The notes beneath the pieces were generated by a model that did no database searches, had not been told where the DNA came from, and saw only the letters and a program-made list of their open reading frames with translations. 64,000 nucleotides of DNA from Streptomyces coacervatus (GTDB lineage: Bacteria > Actinomycetota > Actinomycetes > Streptomycetales > Streptomycetaceae), in NCBI RefSeq assembly GCF_029223485.1, contig NZ_JARHTP010000005.1:186001-250000 (forward strand). Reading direction: 5' to 3'. The translations under genes were made by a program, and so were the position numbers. Below, in pieces: positions 8,520-16,632 of the stretch (the first letter of the stretch is position 1; every line of letters begins with the position of its first letter).

Positions 8520-9206
8520 GTGACAGACATGACCGATGACATGACCGACAACATCAAGCTTGTCGTGCTCGACATGGCCGGCACCACCGTCGCCGACGGC
8601 GGCCTCGTCGAGCAGGCCTTCGCGGCGGCGGCACGGAGGCTGGACGCCGATCCGGACTCGATGCTGGACTACGTCCGCGCCACCATGGGCGAGTCGAAGA
8701 TCTCCGTCTTCCGGCACCTGTTCGGGGAGGAGACGAGGGCCCAGCAGGCCAACAAGGCCTTCGAGGAGGCCTACGCCGAACTCGTCGACGGCGGGCGGGT
8801 CGAGGCCCTCCCCGGCGCCCGCGAGGCCATCGAGGAACTCACCTCGCAAGGCCGTACGGTCGCGCTGACCACCGGTTTCGCGCGCACCACCCAGGACGCG
8901 ATCCTGGCCGCGCTCGGCTGGCAGGACCTGGTGGAGCTGACGCTGTGTCCCGCCGACGCCGGAGGCCGCGGACGCCCGTACCCCGACATGGTCCTCACCG
9001 CGTTCCTGCGCACGGCGGCCGCGGACGGGGTGCAGCAGATCGCCGTCGTGGGCGACACCTCGTACGACATGCTCAGCGGCGTCCGTGCGGGCGCGGGTGT
9101 GGTCGCCGGTGTGCTGACCGGGGCGCACGGCGCGGAGGCGCTGCGGGCGGCCGGGGCGACCCATGTGCTCGACTCCGTGGCCGAGTTGCCGGGTGTGCTC
9201 GCATGA
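8520..9206 (+). CDS. Phosphonatase-like HAD hydrolase
   Basis: A 228-residue HAD-superfamily enzyme. Motif I is DMAGTT (about residues 18-23), the phosphonatase-like form rather than the usual DxDGT. A Lys in GESK (about residue 60) sits where phosphonoacetaldehyde hydrolase has its Schiff-base Lys. Motif II/III and the terminal GDTSYDMLSG match the PhnX-like family. The probable reaction is cleavage of the C-P bond of phosphonoacetaldehyde made by the preceding oxidase, giving acetaldehyde and phosphate. It begins four bases after the oxidase stop; ATG starts at 8529 and 8541 are alternatives. Its stop overlaps the ABC ATPase start. Confidence 0.8.
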   Translation: MTDMTDDMTDNIKLVVLDMAGTTVADGGLVEQAFAAAARRLDADPDSMLDYVRATMGESKISVFRHLFGEETRAQQANKAFEEAYAELVDGGRVEALPGAREAIEELTSQGRTVALTTGFARTTQDAILAALGWQDLVELTLCPADAGGRGRPYPDMVLTAFLRTAAADGVQQIAVVGDTSYDMLSGVRAGAGVVAGVLTGAHGAEALRAAGATHVLDSVAELPGVLA

Positions 9207-10249
9207 ACAGCGGCATCCGCTTCGACTCCGTCACCGTCGCCTACGACGGGAACGTCGTCCTCGACGCCCTCGATCTCACCGTCGAACCCGGCGAGGTGAT
9301 GGCGCTGCTCGGGCCGTCCGGATCCGGCAAGACCACCGCGCTGCGGGCGGTCGCCGGGTTTGTGCGGCCCGTCTCCGGGCGGGTGTTCCTCGGCGGGCGC
9401 GATGTGACGGACCTGCCGCCGTACCGGCGGGGCGTCGGGATGGTGGTGCAGCAGTACGCGCTCTTCCCGCACATGAGGGTCGAGGAGAACGTGGCGTTCG
9501 GGCTGAAGGCCCAGAAGGTCGCGAAGGGCGAGATCCGCGGGCGGGTGGCGCAGGCGCTGGACATGACCGGGATGGCCGCCTACGCCCGCCGCCACCCCCG
9601 GGAGCTCTCCGGCGGCCAGCAGCAACGCGTCGCCATCGCCCGCGCGCTGGCCATACGGCCCGGCGTACTCCTCCTCGACGAGCCCCTCTCCGCCCTCGAC
9701 GCCCGCCTCCGCTCCGGCATGCTCGCCGAACTCGCCCGACTGCACCGGGAGTTGCCCGACGTCTCGATCCTCTACGTCACCCACGACCAGGTGGAGGCCC
9801 TCACCCTGGCCGACCGGATCGCCGTCATGGACAGCGCGCGGTTGCGTGCCTACGGGACGCCGAGGGAGCTGTACCGGTCGCCTTCCGACGAGTTCACGGC
9901 CTCCTTCGTGGGCAACGCGAATCTGCTGCCGGTGACCGTGGGAGAGGAAGGGGTCTTCTTCGGCGGGCGGCGGATCAAGGTGTCGGGACAGGCTCCGGGA
10001 GCCGCGGACACCTTGTGCGTACGGCCGCATCTCGTCGGCCTCGGGGATGGGCCCAATCAACTTGAGGGGAGGGTGAGCGAGGTTCAGTGGCGGGGGGCCA
10101 CTCATCGGCTGTACGTCGATGTCGACGGGCATCGGGTCATGGCGGATGTGCGGGAACTCAAGGACCCGCCCTCGCACGGGGATGCCGTAACACTGCACTT
10201 CGCACCCGACGATGCGGTGCTGCTGGCCGCAGGGGGGAGCCATGACTGA
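9203..10249 (+). CDS. ABC transporter ATPase, aminoethylphosphonate-type importer
   Basis: A 348-residue ATPase with Walker A GPSGSGKT (37-44), Q-loop, signature LSGGQQQRVAIARAL, Walker B VLLLDEP, and a C-terminal TOBE-like regulatory domain. It energises import through the two permeases that follow. The start overlaps the HAD stop by four bases (ATGA), and its end overlaps the first permease by eight, so the operon is tightly coupled. The family is the Fe/polyamine/phosphonate (PhnT-like) type. Specificity for a C-P compound is inferred from the neighbouring enzymes and the binding protein. Confidence 0.87.
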   Translation: MNSGIRFDSVTVAYDGNVVLDALDLTVEPGEVMALLGPSGSGKTTALRAVAGFVRPVSGRVFLGGRDVTDLPPYRRGVGMVVQQYALFPHMRVEENVAFGLKAQKVAKGEIRGRVAQALDMTGMAAYARRHPRELSGGQQQRVAIARALAIRPGVLLLDEPLSALDARLRSGMLAELARLHRELPDVSILYVTHDQVEALTLADRIAVMDSARLRAYGTPRELYRSPSDEFTASFVGNANLLPVTVGEEGVFFGGRRIKVSGQAPGAADTLCVRPHLVGLGDGPNQLEGRVSEVQWRGATHRLYVDVDGHRVMADVRELKDPPSHGDAVTLHFAPDDAVLLAAGGSHD

Positions 10250-11045
10250 GGTTGTTCGTCGGGTGCGGGTGCGTTGTGGCTTGTCGCGCAGTTCCCCGCG
10301 CCCCTGGGGGGTTGCCCTTCCGCCAGTTGCCTTTGTCGCCCTCTTCATCCTTTACCCCCTCGCCCTTGTCCTCCAGCAGTCCTGCGGCTACGCCGACGTC
10401 TTCACCTCGGAGGGCTTCCGGCACGCGCTCTGGACCACCGTCTGGCTGGCCCTCGCCTCCACCGTCGGTTGTCTGGCTCTCGGGTTCGCGCTCGCGCTGG
10501 TCATCGCCTTCGTGCCGTTTCCCGGGGCGAAGGCCGTCGCCAGGTTCATCGATGTGTACCTCTCCTTCCCGTCCTTCCTCATCACCCTCGCCCTGCTGTT
10601 CATCTACGGCACGACCGGCATCGTCGGGTCCTTCCAGTTCCTCACCACCCCCTGGGGTGTGCTCCTCGCCGAGGTCACGTACTTCACGCCGTTCGTGATG
10701 CGGCCGCTGCTCGCCGCGTTCTCGCAACTGGACACCGCCCAGTTGGAGGCGGCTTCGAGCCTCGGTGCCCGGGCGCCCCGCATCGTGCGGCGGATCGTGC
10801 TGCCCGAGGCGCTGCCCGCCCTCGCCGCCGGCGGGAGCCTCGTGCTGGTGCTCAGCCTCAACGAGTTCGGGATCGTGCTGTTCACCGGCGCGAAAGGCGT
10901 CACGACGCTGCCGATGCTCGTGTACAGCAAGGCGATCCTGGAGTCCGACTACCCGGGCGCCTGTGTGGTCGCCGTCGTCAACGTCCTTGTCTCCGTGGGC
11001 CTTTACGGCCTCTACCGGGTGGTGAGCCGTCGTGCTGGTGCATAG
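10242..11045 (+). CDS. ABC transporter permease 1 (phosphonate-type) containing a repeat in its 5' end
   Basis: A 267-residue inner-membrane protein with six hydrophobic helices and the cytosolic EAA-type loop LEAASSLGARAPRIVRRIVLPEALP that docks on the ATPase. The start is the ATG at 10242, with AGGGGGGAG upstream. Bases 10264-10308 inside the coding region are a copy of dispersed repeat A, giving an unusual N-terminal RCGLSRSSPRPWG segment before the first helix. The frame stays open, so the protein is probably functional with an extended cytosolic N-terminus, unless translation really starts within or after the repeat. Confidence 0.85.
   Translation: MTEVVRRVRVRCGLSRSSPRPWGVALPPVAFVALFILYPLALVLQQSCGYADVFTSEGFRHALWTTVWLALASTVGCLALGFALALVIAFVPFPGAKAVARFIDVYLSFPSFLITLALLFIYGTTGIVGSFQFLTTPWGVLLAEVTYFTPFVMRPLLAAFSQLDTAQLEAASSLGARAPRIVRRIVLPEALPALAAGGSLVLVLSLNEFGIVLFTGAKGVTTLPMLVYSKAILESDYPGACVVAVVNVLVSVGLYGLYRVVSRRAGA
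10264..10308 (+). repeat. Dispersed repeat class A, copy 2, inside permease gene
   Basis: The run from GTGCGGGT through the core CGCGCAGTTCCCCGCGCCCC matches copies at 2739-2795, 16565-16609 and 21652-21704. The other copies lie between genes; this one is read as codons 8-22 of the permease. Confidence 0.8.
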
Positions 11046-11829
11046 CCGCGGGGCGAAGTGGGCCGTATGGGCCGTGTTCTTCGTGCTCTTCCTGCCCCTG
11101 TTCGCGCTGCCTCTTCTCGTCGTCCTCGGCGCATCCTTCGCCACGAACTGGTCGAGCGTCCTCCCGTCCGGCCTCACCGCCGCCCATTACGACGCGGCCA
11201 CCCGCGGCGAGGCCCTCCAGGCCCTCACCACCAGCCTGGTCACCGCCCTCGCGGCGAGCCTGCTCGCGCTCGCCGTCGGCACCTGGGCCGCGCTCGCCGC
11301 GCACGCCCTGCCCAAGCCGCTGCGGCGGGTGCTGGACGCGCTGTTCGTGCTGCCGGTCGCCGTGCCCTCCGTCGTGGTCGGCCTGGCGGTCCTGGTCGCC
11401 TTCTCCCGGCCGCCGCTGCTGCTCAACGGCACCCGGTGGATCGTGATCCTCGCCCACACCGTCCTGGTCACCGCCTTCGCGTATCAGTCGGTCTCGGCGG
11501 CGGTCACCCGGCTCGACCCCGCGTACGAACAGGCCGCCGCCTCGCTGGGCGGACGGCCGGCGTACGTCCTGTGGCGGATCAGGCTCCCCCTGCTCCTGCC
11601 GTCCCTCACCGCCGCCGCGGGCCTCTGCTTCGCCCTGTCCATGGGCGAGTTGAGCGCCACCGTCATGCTCTACCCGCCCGACTGGACCCCGCTGCCCGTC
11701 CTGGTCTACGCCGCCACCGACCGCGGTGCCCTCTTCGCGGGCTCCGCCCTCGCGATGGTGCTGATGGCGGCGACCCTGACCGTCCTGCTCGTCGTCTCCC
11801 GCATCCGCACCAGAGCCTCGTACCGCTGA
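11032..11829 (+). CDS. ABC transporter permease 2 (phosphonate-type)
   Basis: A 265-residue membrane protein with six predicted helices and an EAA loop (YEQAAASLGGRPAYVLWRIRLP). It starts at a GTG overlapping the end of permease 1 by 14 bases, so the two are translated together. It forms the second half of the importer channel. The following gap of 46 bases leads to the binding protein gene. Confidence 0.87.
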   Translation: MLVHSRGAKWAVWAVFFVLFLPLFALPLLVVLGASFATNWSSVLPSGLTAAHYDAATRGEALQALTTSLVTALAASLLALAVGTWAALAAHALPKPLRRVLDALFVLPVAVPSVVVGLAVLVAFSRPPLLLNGTRWIVILAHTVLVTAFAYQSVSAAVTRLDPAYEQAAASLGGRPAYVLWRIRLPLLLPSLTAAAGLCFALSMGELSATVMLYPPDWTPLPVLVYAATDRGALFAGSALAMVLMAATLTVLLVVSRIRTRASYR

Positions 11830-11875
11830 CCGCCCGCTTCCAACTGCCCTTCCAGCGCAAGGAGTTCATCCCGCC

Positions 11876-12937
11876 ATGCCCAGAAACGGTCACAAGCTCG
11901 CCCTTGCCCTCTCCCTCGCCCTCCTCGCAAGCCCGCTGCTCACCGCCTGTTCCGGCACCTCTGCCGCCTCCGACGCGAACGTGGTCACCGTTTACAGCGC
12001 CGACGGCCTCAAGGGCGAGAACGGCGACGGCTGGTACGACAAGGTCTTCGCCGACTTCCAGAAGCAGACCGGCATCAAGGTGAAGTACGTCGAGGGCGGC
12101 TCCGGCGAGATGGTGCAGCGCGCCGTCCGCGAGAAGAGCAACCCGCAGGCCGACGTGCTCGTCACGCTCCCGCCCTTCATCCAACAGGCCGACGGCAAGG
12201 GCCTGTTGCAGAAATACGCGCCGAAGGGATCGGACCAGGTCGGCGGCGCCGGCAAGGAGGCCGACGGGACGTGGACCTCCGTCGTGAACAACTACTTCGG
12301 CTTCGTCTACAACAAGAAGGAGCTGAAGCAGGCCCCGAAGACGTGGCAGGAGCTGCTGAAGCCGGCGTACAAGAACAAGATCCAGTACTCCACGCCCGGG
12401 GTCGCCGGCGACGGAACAGCGGTGCTGATCAAGGCCATGCACGACTTCGGCGGCGAGAAGCCCGCCCTGGACTACCTCGGCAGGCTCCAGGCCAACAACG
12501 TCGGGCCCTCCGCCTCCACCGGCAAGCTCGCGCCCAAGGTCGACAAGGGCGAGCTGCTCGTCGCGAACGGCGACGTCCAGATGAACTACGCCCAGTCCAA
12601 GACCATGCCCGGCCTCGGCATCTGGTTCCCGGCCGGGAAGGACGGCCGCCCCTCCACCTTCGCGCTGCCCTACGCCGCCGGGCTGGTCACCAAGGCCCCG
12701 CACAGCGAGAACGGCCGAAAGCTCCTCGACTTCCTGCTGAGCCGCCCGGCCCAGCAGGAAGTCAGCGCGATCGGCGGCGGCTTCAGCGCCCGCCAGGACA
12801 TCAAGGCCACCGACGCCAACGCCGTCGCCCTGACCAGGCTGATGCAGGGCGTGTCAGTCTTTGAACCGGACTGGAACGAGATCGACAAGAACCTTCAGAA
12901 TTACGTTGAGAACTGGAAGTCTGCGACCGACAGCTGA
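11876..12937 (+). CDS. Aminoethylphosphonate-type ABC substrate-binding lipoprotein
   Basis: A 353-residue extracytoplasmic binding protein. The signal peptide ends in lipobox LTAC (Cys25), so it is anchored to the outer face of the membrane. The fold is the iron/phosphonate class 1 binding type: VTVYSADGLKG, DVLVTLPPFIQQADGKGLL, and YAQSKTMPGLGIWFPAG in the hinge region. It captures substrate for the two permeases and ATPase upstream. It is last in the operon, which gives the order regulator, oxidase, hydrolase, ATPase, permease, permease, binding protein. Alternative: an Fe(III)-binding protein of the same fold; the enzyme context favours phosphonate. Confidence 0.85.
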   Translation: MPRNGHKLALALSLALLASPLLTACSGTSAASDANVVTVYSADGLKGENGDGWYDKVFADFQKQTGIKVKYVEGGSGEMVQRAVREKSNPQADVLVTLPPFIQQADGKGLLQKYAPKGSDQVGGAGKEADGTWTSVVNNYFGFVYNKKELKQAPKTWQELLKPAYKNKIQYSTPGVAGDGTAVLIKAMHDFGGEKPALDYLGRLQANNVGPSASTGKLAPKVDKGELLVANGDVQMNYAQSKTMPGLGIWFPAGKDGRPSTFALPYAAGLVTKAPHSENGRKLLDFLLSRPAQQEVSAIGGGFSARQDIKATDANAVALTRLMQGVSVFEPDWNEIDKNLQNYVENWKSATDS

Positions 12938-13010
12938 TCGTTAGGCTGGGGCTCACGCAGCACCGCGGCACCGCAGCACATGCGTACGGCTTACGGCAGG
13001 AGATCCGCAC

Positions 13011-13790
13011 ATGGCAGACCGCAGGCCCATCGAGTCGTGGCTCACCGACATGGACGGTGTGCTCATCCACGAGGGCGTACCGATCCCCGGCGCCGACGCC
13101 TTCCTGAAGAAGCTGCGCGAGTCCGGCAAGCCCTTCCTGGTCCTCACCAACAACTCCATCTACACCCCGCGCGACCTGCACGCCCGGCTGCGGCGCATGG
13201 GACTGGAGGTGCCGGTCGAGTCCATCTGGACCTCGGCCCTGGCCACCGCCCAGTTCCTGGACGACCAGCGGCCGGGCGGCAGTGCCTATGTCATCGGCGA
13301 GGCCGGGCTCACCACGGCCCTGCACGACATCGGGTACATCCTCACCGACCACGAGCCCGACTATGTGGTCCTCGGCGAGACCCGGACGTACTCCTTCGAG
13401 GCCATGACCAAGGCCGTACGGCTGATCAACGGCGGTGCCCGCTTCATCTGCACCAACCCCGACGAGACCGGCCCCTCCACCGAGGGCCCGCTGCCCGCCA
13501 CCGGCGCGGTCGCCGCGCTGATCACCAAGGCGACCGGCAGGAAGCCGTACTTCGCGGGCAAGCCCAACCCGCTGATGATGCGGACCGGTCTCAACGCCAT
13601 CGGTGCGCACTCCGAGACCAGCGCGATGATCGGCGACCGTATGGACACCGACGTACTGGCCGGCATCGAGGCCGGAATGCAGACGTTCCTGGTGCTCACG
13701 GGGCTGACCGGGCCCGAGCAGGTCGAGAACTTCCCGTACCGGCCGTCCAAGGTCGTCGACTCGATCGCGGATCTGGTCGACCGGATCTGA
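13011..13790 (+). CDS. HAD-IIA family phosphatase (NagD-like)
   Basis: A 259-residue hydrolase of the HAD-IIA class, cytosolic, acting on sugar or nucleoside monophosphates and phosphoglycolate-type substrates. Motif I is LTDMDGVLIHEG with both Asp, motif II LVLTNNS, Lys of motif III in AGKPNPLMM, and motif IV IGDRMDTDVLAG. The length is normal. AGGAGATC precedes the ATG. It follows the phosphonate operon by 73 bases and may or may not be part of it; dephosphorylation of a downstream product would fit, but nothing proves it. Confidence 0.88.
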   Translation: MADRRPIESWLTDMDGVLIHEGVPIPGADAFLKKLRESGKPFLVLTNNSIYTPRDLHARLRRMGLEVPVESIWTSALATAQFLDDQRPGGSAYVIGEAGLTTALHDIGYILTDHEPDYVVLGETRTYSFEAMTKAVRLINGGARFICTNPDETGPSTEGPLPATGAVAALITKATGRKPYFAGKPNPLMMRTGLNAIGAHSETSAMIGDRMDTDVLAGIEAGMQTFLVLTGLTGPEQVENFPYRPSKVVDSIADLVDRI

Positions 13791-13878
13791 TCCGATCAGC
13801 CGCATATCACTCGTATATCGCCCATACGGAGTAATAGGGCCCCGGGTGAGGATGCATGGCCCGGGTCCGAGGGGGAGT

Positions 13879-13894
13879 CTCCAGATATCTGGAG
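13879..13894. promoter_or_regulatory. Perfect 16-bp palindrome overlapping a ribosome site
   Basis: CTCCAGATATCTGGAG is its own reverse complement. Its last GGAG is the ribosome-binding sequence of the secreted-protein gene starting at 13903. In RNA it could fold back and hide the ribosome site; in DNA it could bind a dimeric regulator. Which applies is not known. Confidence 0.6.
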
Positions 13895-13902
13895 GTTTCA
13901 CG

Positions 13903-14457
13903 ATGGGTTCACTGCGTCTCACTCTCTGTACAGGGCTTCTGGCCGTCTGCGCCCTCACTCCGCCGGTGTACGCGGCGGACGGGGGCGGAGCGGGCATGTC
14001 GGTGACCCCGTCGTCCCCCGCCCCCGGCACCGACGTCGCACTCGGGCTGACCGGGTGCTCCGCGCAGGCGGCGACCGCCGCGTCCACGGCGTTCGTCGCG
14101 GACGTGCACCTCGCGGGCGTCGACGGCACGCTCGCCGGGGACACCCTGGTCCGCACCTCGGCGAAGCCCGGCTCCTACGACGTGAAGGTCACCTGCGCAG
14201 GCTCAGTGACCACGGGCAAGATCACCGTCGTATCGCAGGCGCAGGCGCAGGCGCAGCGGCAGCCCCGGTCGGTCACCTCGGCGTCCCCCGTCGCCCCCGT
14301 CCGCGCGGGCGGCGGAGGCACCGCGCATGTCGCCTCCGAGGATGTCCGCGAGGCCGGACCCGGTGCGGGGCAGGCGATCACCGGGCTGGTGCTCGTGGGT
14401 GTCGCCGTGGCCGCCGTGGCGGTCCTGACCGGGCGCCGGAGGCGCGGAACGGACTGA
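13903..14457 (+). CDS. Secreted, C-terminally membrane-anchored protein beside a sortase
   Basis: A 184-residue protein with a signal peptide (ending about PVYAA), an Ig-like extracellular domain with two Cys (GCSAQ and VTCAG) that could form a disulphide, a Gln/Ala-repeat spacer encoded by CAGGCG units, a hydrophobic helix (GLVLVGVAVAAVAVL) and a basic RRRR tail. That layout is of a sortase substrate, yet no LPxTG or LAxTG motif precedes the helix. The class F sortase gene starts four bases downstream, so the two are an obvious pair. A 16-bp palindrome covers the ribosome site. Confidence 0.75.
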   Translation: MGSLRLTLCTGLLAVCALTPPVYAADGGGAGMSVTPSSPAPGTDVALGLTGCSAQAATAASTAFVADVHLAGVDGTLAGDTLVRTSAKPGSYDVKVTCAGSVTTGKITVVSQAQAQAQRQPRSVTSASPVAPVRAGGGGTAHVASEDVREAGPGAGQAITGLVLVGVAVAAVAVLTGRRRRGTD

Positions 14458-14461
14458 GGTC

Positions 14462-15124
14462 ATGTACGACGACGCGCGCTCCTCCGGCATCGGACGCCTC
14501 CTGATGGTCCTGACCTGGGTGTTTCTGCTGCTGGCGCTGTGGCTGTGGGGGCGGCAGGTGACCGACGTACGGCAGGGCCTGTCCGCGCCCGCCACCGGTG
14601 ACATGGCCGCGGTCGGCCGGCCGGACGCGGAACTCCCGCCCGCGGCCCGCCCGTTGGGGGACGCGCTGCCGCAGCGCATCGACATTCCCGACCTGGGCGT
14701 CCAGGCACCCGTGGTGGCCCGCGGCCTGGACCGGCAGGGGGCGGTCGATCCGCCGCCCTTCGACCAGGCGGGCGCCGTGGGGTGGTACGCGGCCGGGGCC
14801 CGACCGGGAGCCGCCGGGACCGCGCTGATGGTGGGGCATCTCGACACCCGGACCCGCCCGGCCGTCTTCTACAAGCTGAGCACCGTACGGCCCGGCGAGA
14901 CCGTCCGCGTCATCCGCGACGACGGCAAGGTCGCCGAGTTCACCGTCGACGACGTCCAGGTCCAGGACCGTGACCACTTCGACGCCCGGCAGGCCTACGG
15001 ACAGCACCGGCCGGGGCGCGCCGAGCTGCGGCTGATCACCTGCGGGGGCACCTTCGACCGGTCCGACGGCAGCTACACGGCAAACGTGATCGTCTCGGCA
15101 TACCTCACCGGTACCGGTCCCTGA
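14462..15124 (+). CDS. Class F sortase
   Basis: A 220-residue membrane-anchored transpeptidase. One N-terminal helix (about residues 12-30) is followed by the extracytoplasmic sortase domain with catalytic His126 in VGHLDT, Cys194 in LITCGG and a candidate Arg200 in TFDR. SYTANVIVSAY closes the barrel. It starts four bases after the preceding gene, so the pair is co-transcribed. Class F sortases cleave LPxTG-type signals in characterised actinobacterial cases. The natural substrate here is uncertain because the partner lacks a clear motif. Confidence 0.87.
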   Translation: MYDDARSSGIGRLLMVLTWVFLLLALWLWGRQVTDVRQGLSAPATGDMAAVGRPDAELPPAARPLGDALPQRIDIPDLGVQAPVVARGLDRQGAVDPPPFDQAGAVGWYAAGARPGAAGTALMVGHLDTRTRPAVFYKLSTVRPGETVRVIRDDGKVAEFTVDDVQVQDRDHFDARQAYGQHRPGRAELRLITCGGTFDRSDGSYTANVIVSAYLTGTGP

Positions 15125-15546
15125 ACCGCTCTTCACCGGGCCTGTCTGCACCTGGCCTGACTGCACCTGGCCCGGTCGACGGCCTGCTCCCCCCGGAAGC
15201 CGCCGACCGGGCTGGTCCTCAACCGCGGGCGCACGAGCTGCGGGAGTAACCCGGCGACCGGCGCGGGAGGTTCAGGGGCCACAGTGGTAATTACTGGCCG
15301 GGGGCCGGGGCCGTCTGAGAAGACTCTAGTTCGGATGAGCGCCAGAGCCTAGAGGCGGAATGACGCCAGGTTCCGTTAACGTGGCTCTCCGTCATCCCTG
15401 CTGGTGATTGAGGGTTCTACGACGATCGCGCCCAGCCCGACCGCGCCGCTGTAACAGCTCGCCGACAAGGTTCGGGCGATCTCGTGGGCGAGGCGGGCCG
15501 TATGTCAGGATTGAGACTTGGACCGGTGCACCCAAGGGGGAGTTGG
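15125..15546. other. 422-bp intergenic region between srtF-like and cslZ genes
   Basis: No convincing coding frame. It holds a hairpin with 8-bp arms (ACCGGGCC at 15135-15142, GGCCCGGT at 15169-15176) whose loop carries a direct repeat CTGCACCTGGCC, a candidate terminator for the sortase operon. The rest is presumably the promoter and leader of the cellulase gene; I see no clear operator. Confidence 0.5.
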
Positions 15547-16566
15547 ATGTACGGCATGAGGGGGGCTGGAATGAAGGCCTCCGCGGCGGCGCTGGGGGCA
15601 GCACTGCTCGTCGCGGGGTGTTCCTCCGGAGGCGGCGGCGACAAGGCCAAGGACGCCGGCGCGCAGATCACCCAACAGCCCAAGGACAGCGACCCGTTCT
15701 GGGTCAACCCGGACGGCAACGCGGCACGCCAGGTGGCCTCCTACGCCAAGTCCGGCAAGGACTCCGACGCCGAGCAGATCCGCAAGATCGCCGAGCAGCC
15801 GACCGGCGAGTGGATCGGCCCGGAGAACCCCGAGCAGGAGGCCCAGGGCTTCACCGAGGCCGCCGACAAGGCCGGCCGCACGGCACTCCTGGTCCTCTAC
15901 GACATCCCGCACCGCGACTGCGGTCAGTACTCGCAGGGCGGCGCGGCCGACGGCAACGCCTACCGCGCCTGGATCGACGGCGTGGCGGCAGGCATCGGCA
16001 ACCGCGCGGCCATGGTGATCCTCGAACCGGACGCCGTACTGCACCTGGTGGACGGCTGCACCCAGGCCCAGTTCCAGGAGGAGCGCTACAGCCTCCTCAA
16101 CTACGCCATCACCAAGCTCAAGTCACTGGGCAGCACCAAGGTCTACCTGGACGCGGGCAACGCCGGCTGGGGCCACCCCGACCAGATCTTCCAGCCCCTC
16201 CAGCGCGCGGGCGTGGCCCAGGCCGACGGCTTCTCGGTCAACGTCTCCAACTTCTACTCGACGAAGGACTCCATCGCCTACGGCAAGCAGCTCTCGGCCA
16301 AGGTGGGCAACAAACACTTCGTCATCGACACCAGCCGCAACGGCAACGGCCCGTACACGGCAGGAAAGGCCGACGAGAACTGGTGCAACCCGCCGGGCCG
16401 CAAACTGGGCGAGTCCCCGACGACAAAGACGGCCGACCCTCTGGTCGATGCCTATCTGTGGGTCAAACGCCCGGGCGAGTCGGACGGCACCTGCAAAGGC
16501 GGCCCACAGGCAGGCAATTGGTGGCCGACCTACGCCTTGAAGCTGGCCGAGGGGTCGCCTTCTTAG
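15547..16566 (+). CDS. cslZ: GH6 endoglucanase lipoprotein (CslZ-type)
   Basis: A 339-residue glycoside hydrolase family 6 enzyme that cuts beta-1,4-glucan with inversion. Lipobox VAGC (Cys25) anchors it outside the membrane. Both GH6 signatures are present: LVLYDIPHRDCGQYS with Asp124 and MVILEPDAVL with Asp162. Cys125 may pair with Cys171. The start at the ATG at 15547 has GGGGGAG five bases upstream. It is convergent with glxA-cslA, the arrangement of the Streptomyces tip-glycan cluster, where CslZ trims or releases the glycan made by CslA. The name rests on that arrangement, recalled from S. coelicolor. Confidence 0.83.
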   Translation: MYGMRGAGMKASAAALGAALLVAGCSSGGGGDKAKDAGAQITQQPKDSDPFWVNPDGNAARQVASYAKSGKDSDAEQIRKIAEQPTGEWIGPENPEQEAQGFTEAADKAGRTALLVLYDIPHRDCGQYSQGGAADGNAYRAWIDGVAAGIGNRAAMVILEPDAVLHLVDGCTQAQFQEERYSLLNYAITKLKSLGSTKVYLDAGNAGWGHPDQIFQPLQRAGVAQADGFSVNVSNFYSTKDSIAYGKQLSAKVGNKHFVIDTSRNGNGPYTAGKADENWCNPPGRKLGESPTTKTADPLVDAYLWVKRPGESDGTCKGGPQAGNWWPTYALKLAEGSPS

Positions 16567-16609
16567 GGGCGCGGGGAACTGCGCGACAAGCCACAGCGCT
16601 CCCGCACCC
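16565..16609 (-). repeat. Dispersed repeat class A, copy 3 (reverse)
   Basis: Reverse-oriented copy of the class A element (core GGGGCGCGGGGAACTGCGCG on the plus strand), starting at the cslZ stop. It runs into the hairpin at 16595-16632 and so forms part of the terminator between convergent genes. Confidence 0.8.
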
Positions 16610-16632
16610 AAAAGACAACCTGCGGGAGCGCT
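16595..16632. terminator. Bidirectional hairpin terminator between cslZ and glxA
   Basis: Perfect 12-bp inverted repeat, AGCGCTCCCGCA at 16595-16606 and TGCGGGAGCGCT at 16621-16632, with a 14-base A-rich loop. It sits between the stops of two convergent genes and overlaps the glxA stop by two bases. Confidence 0.75.
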
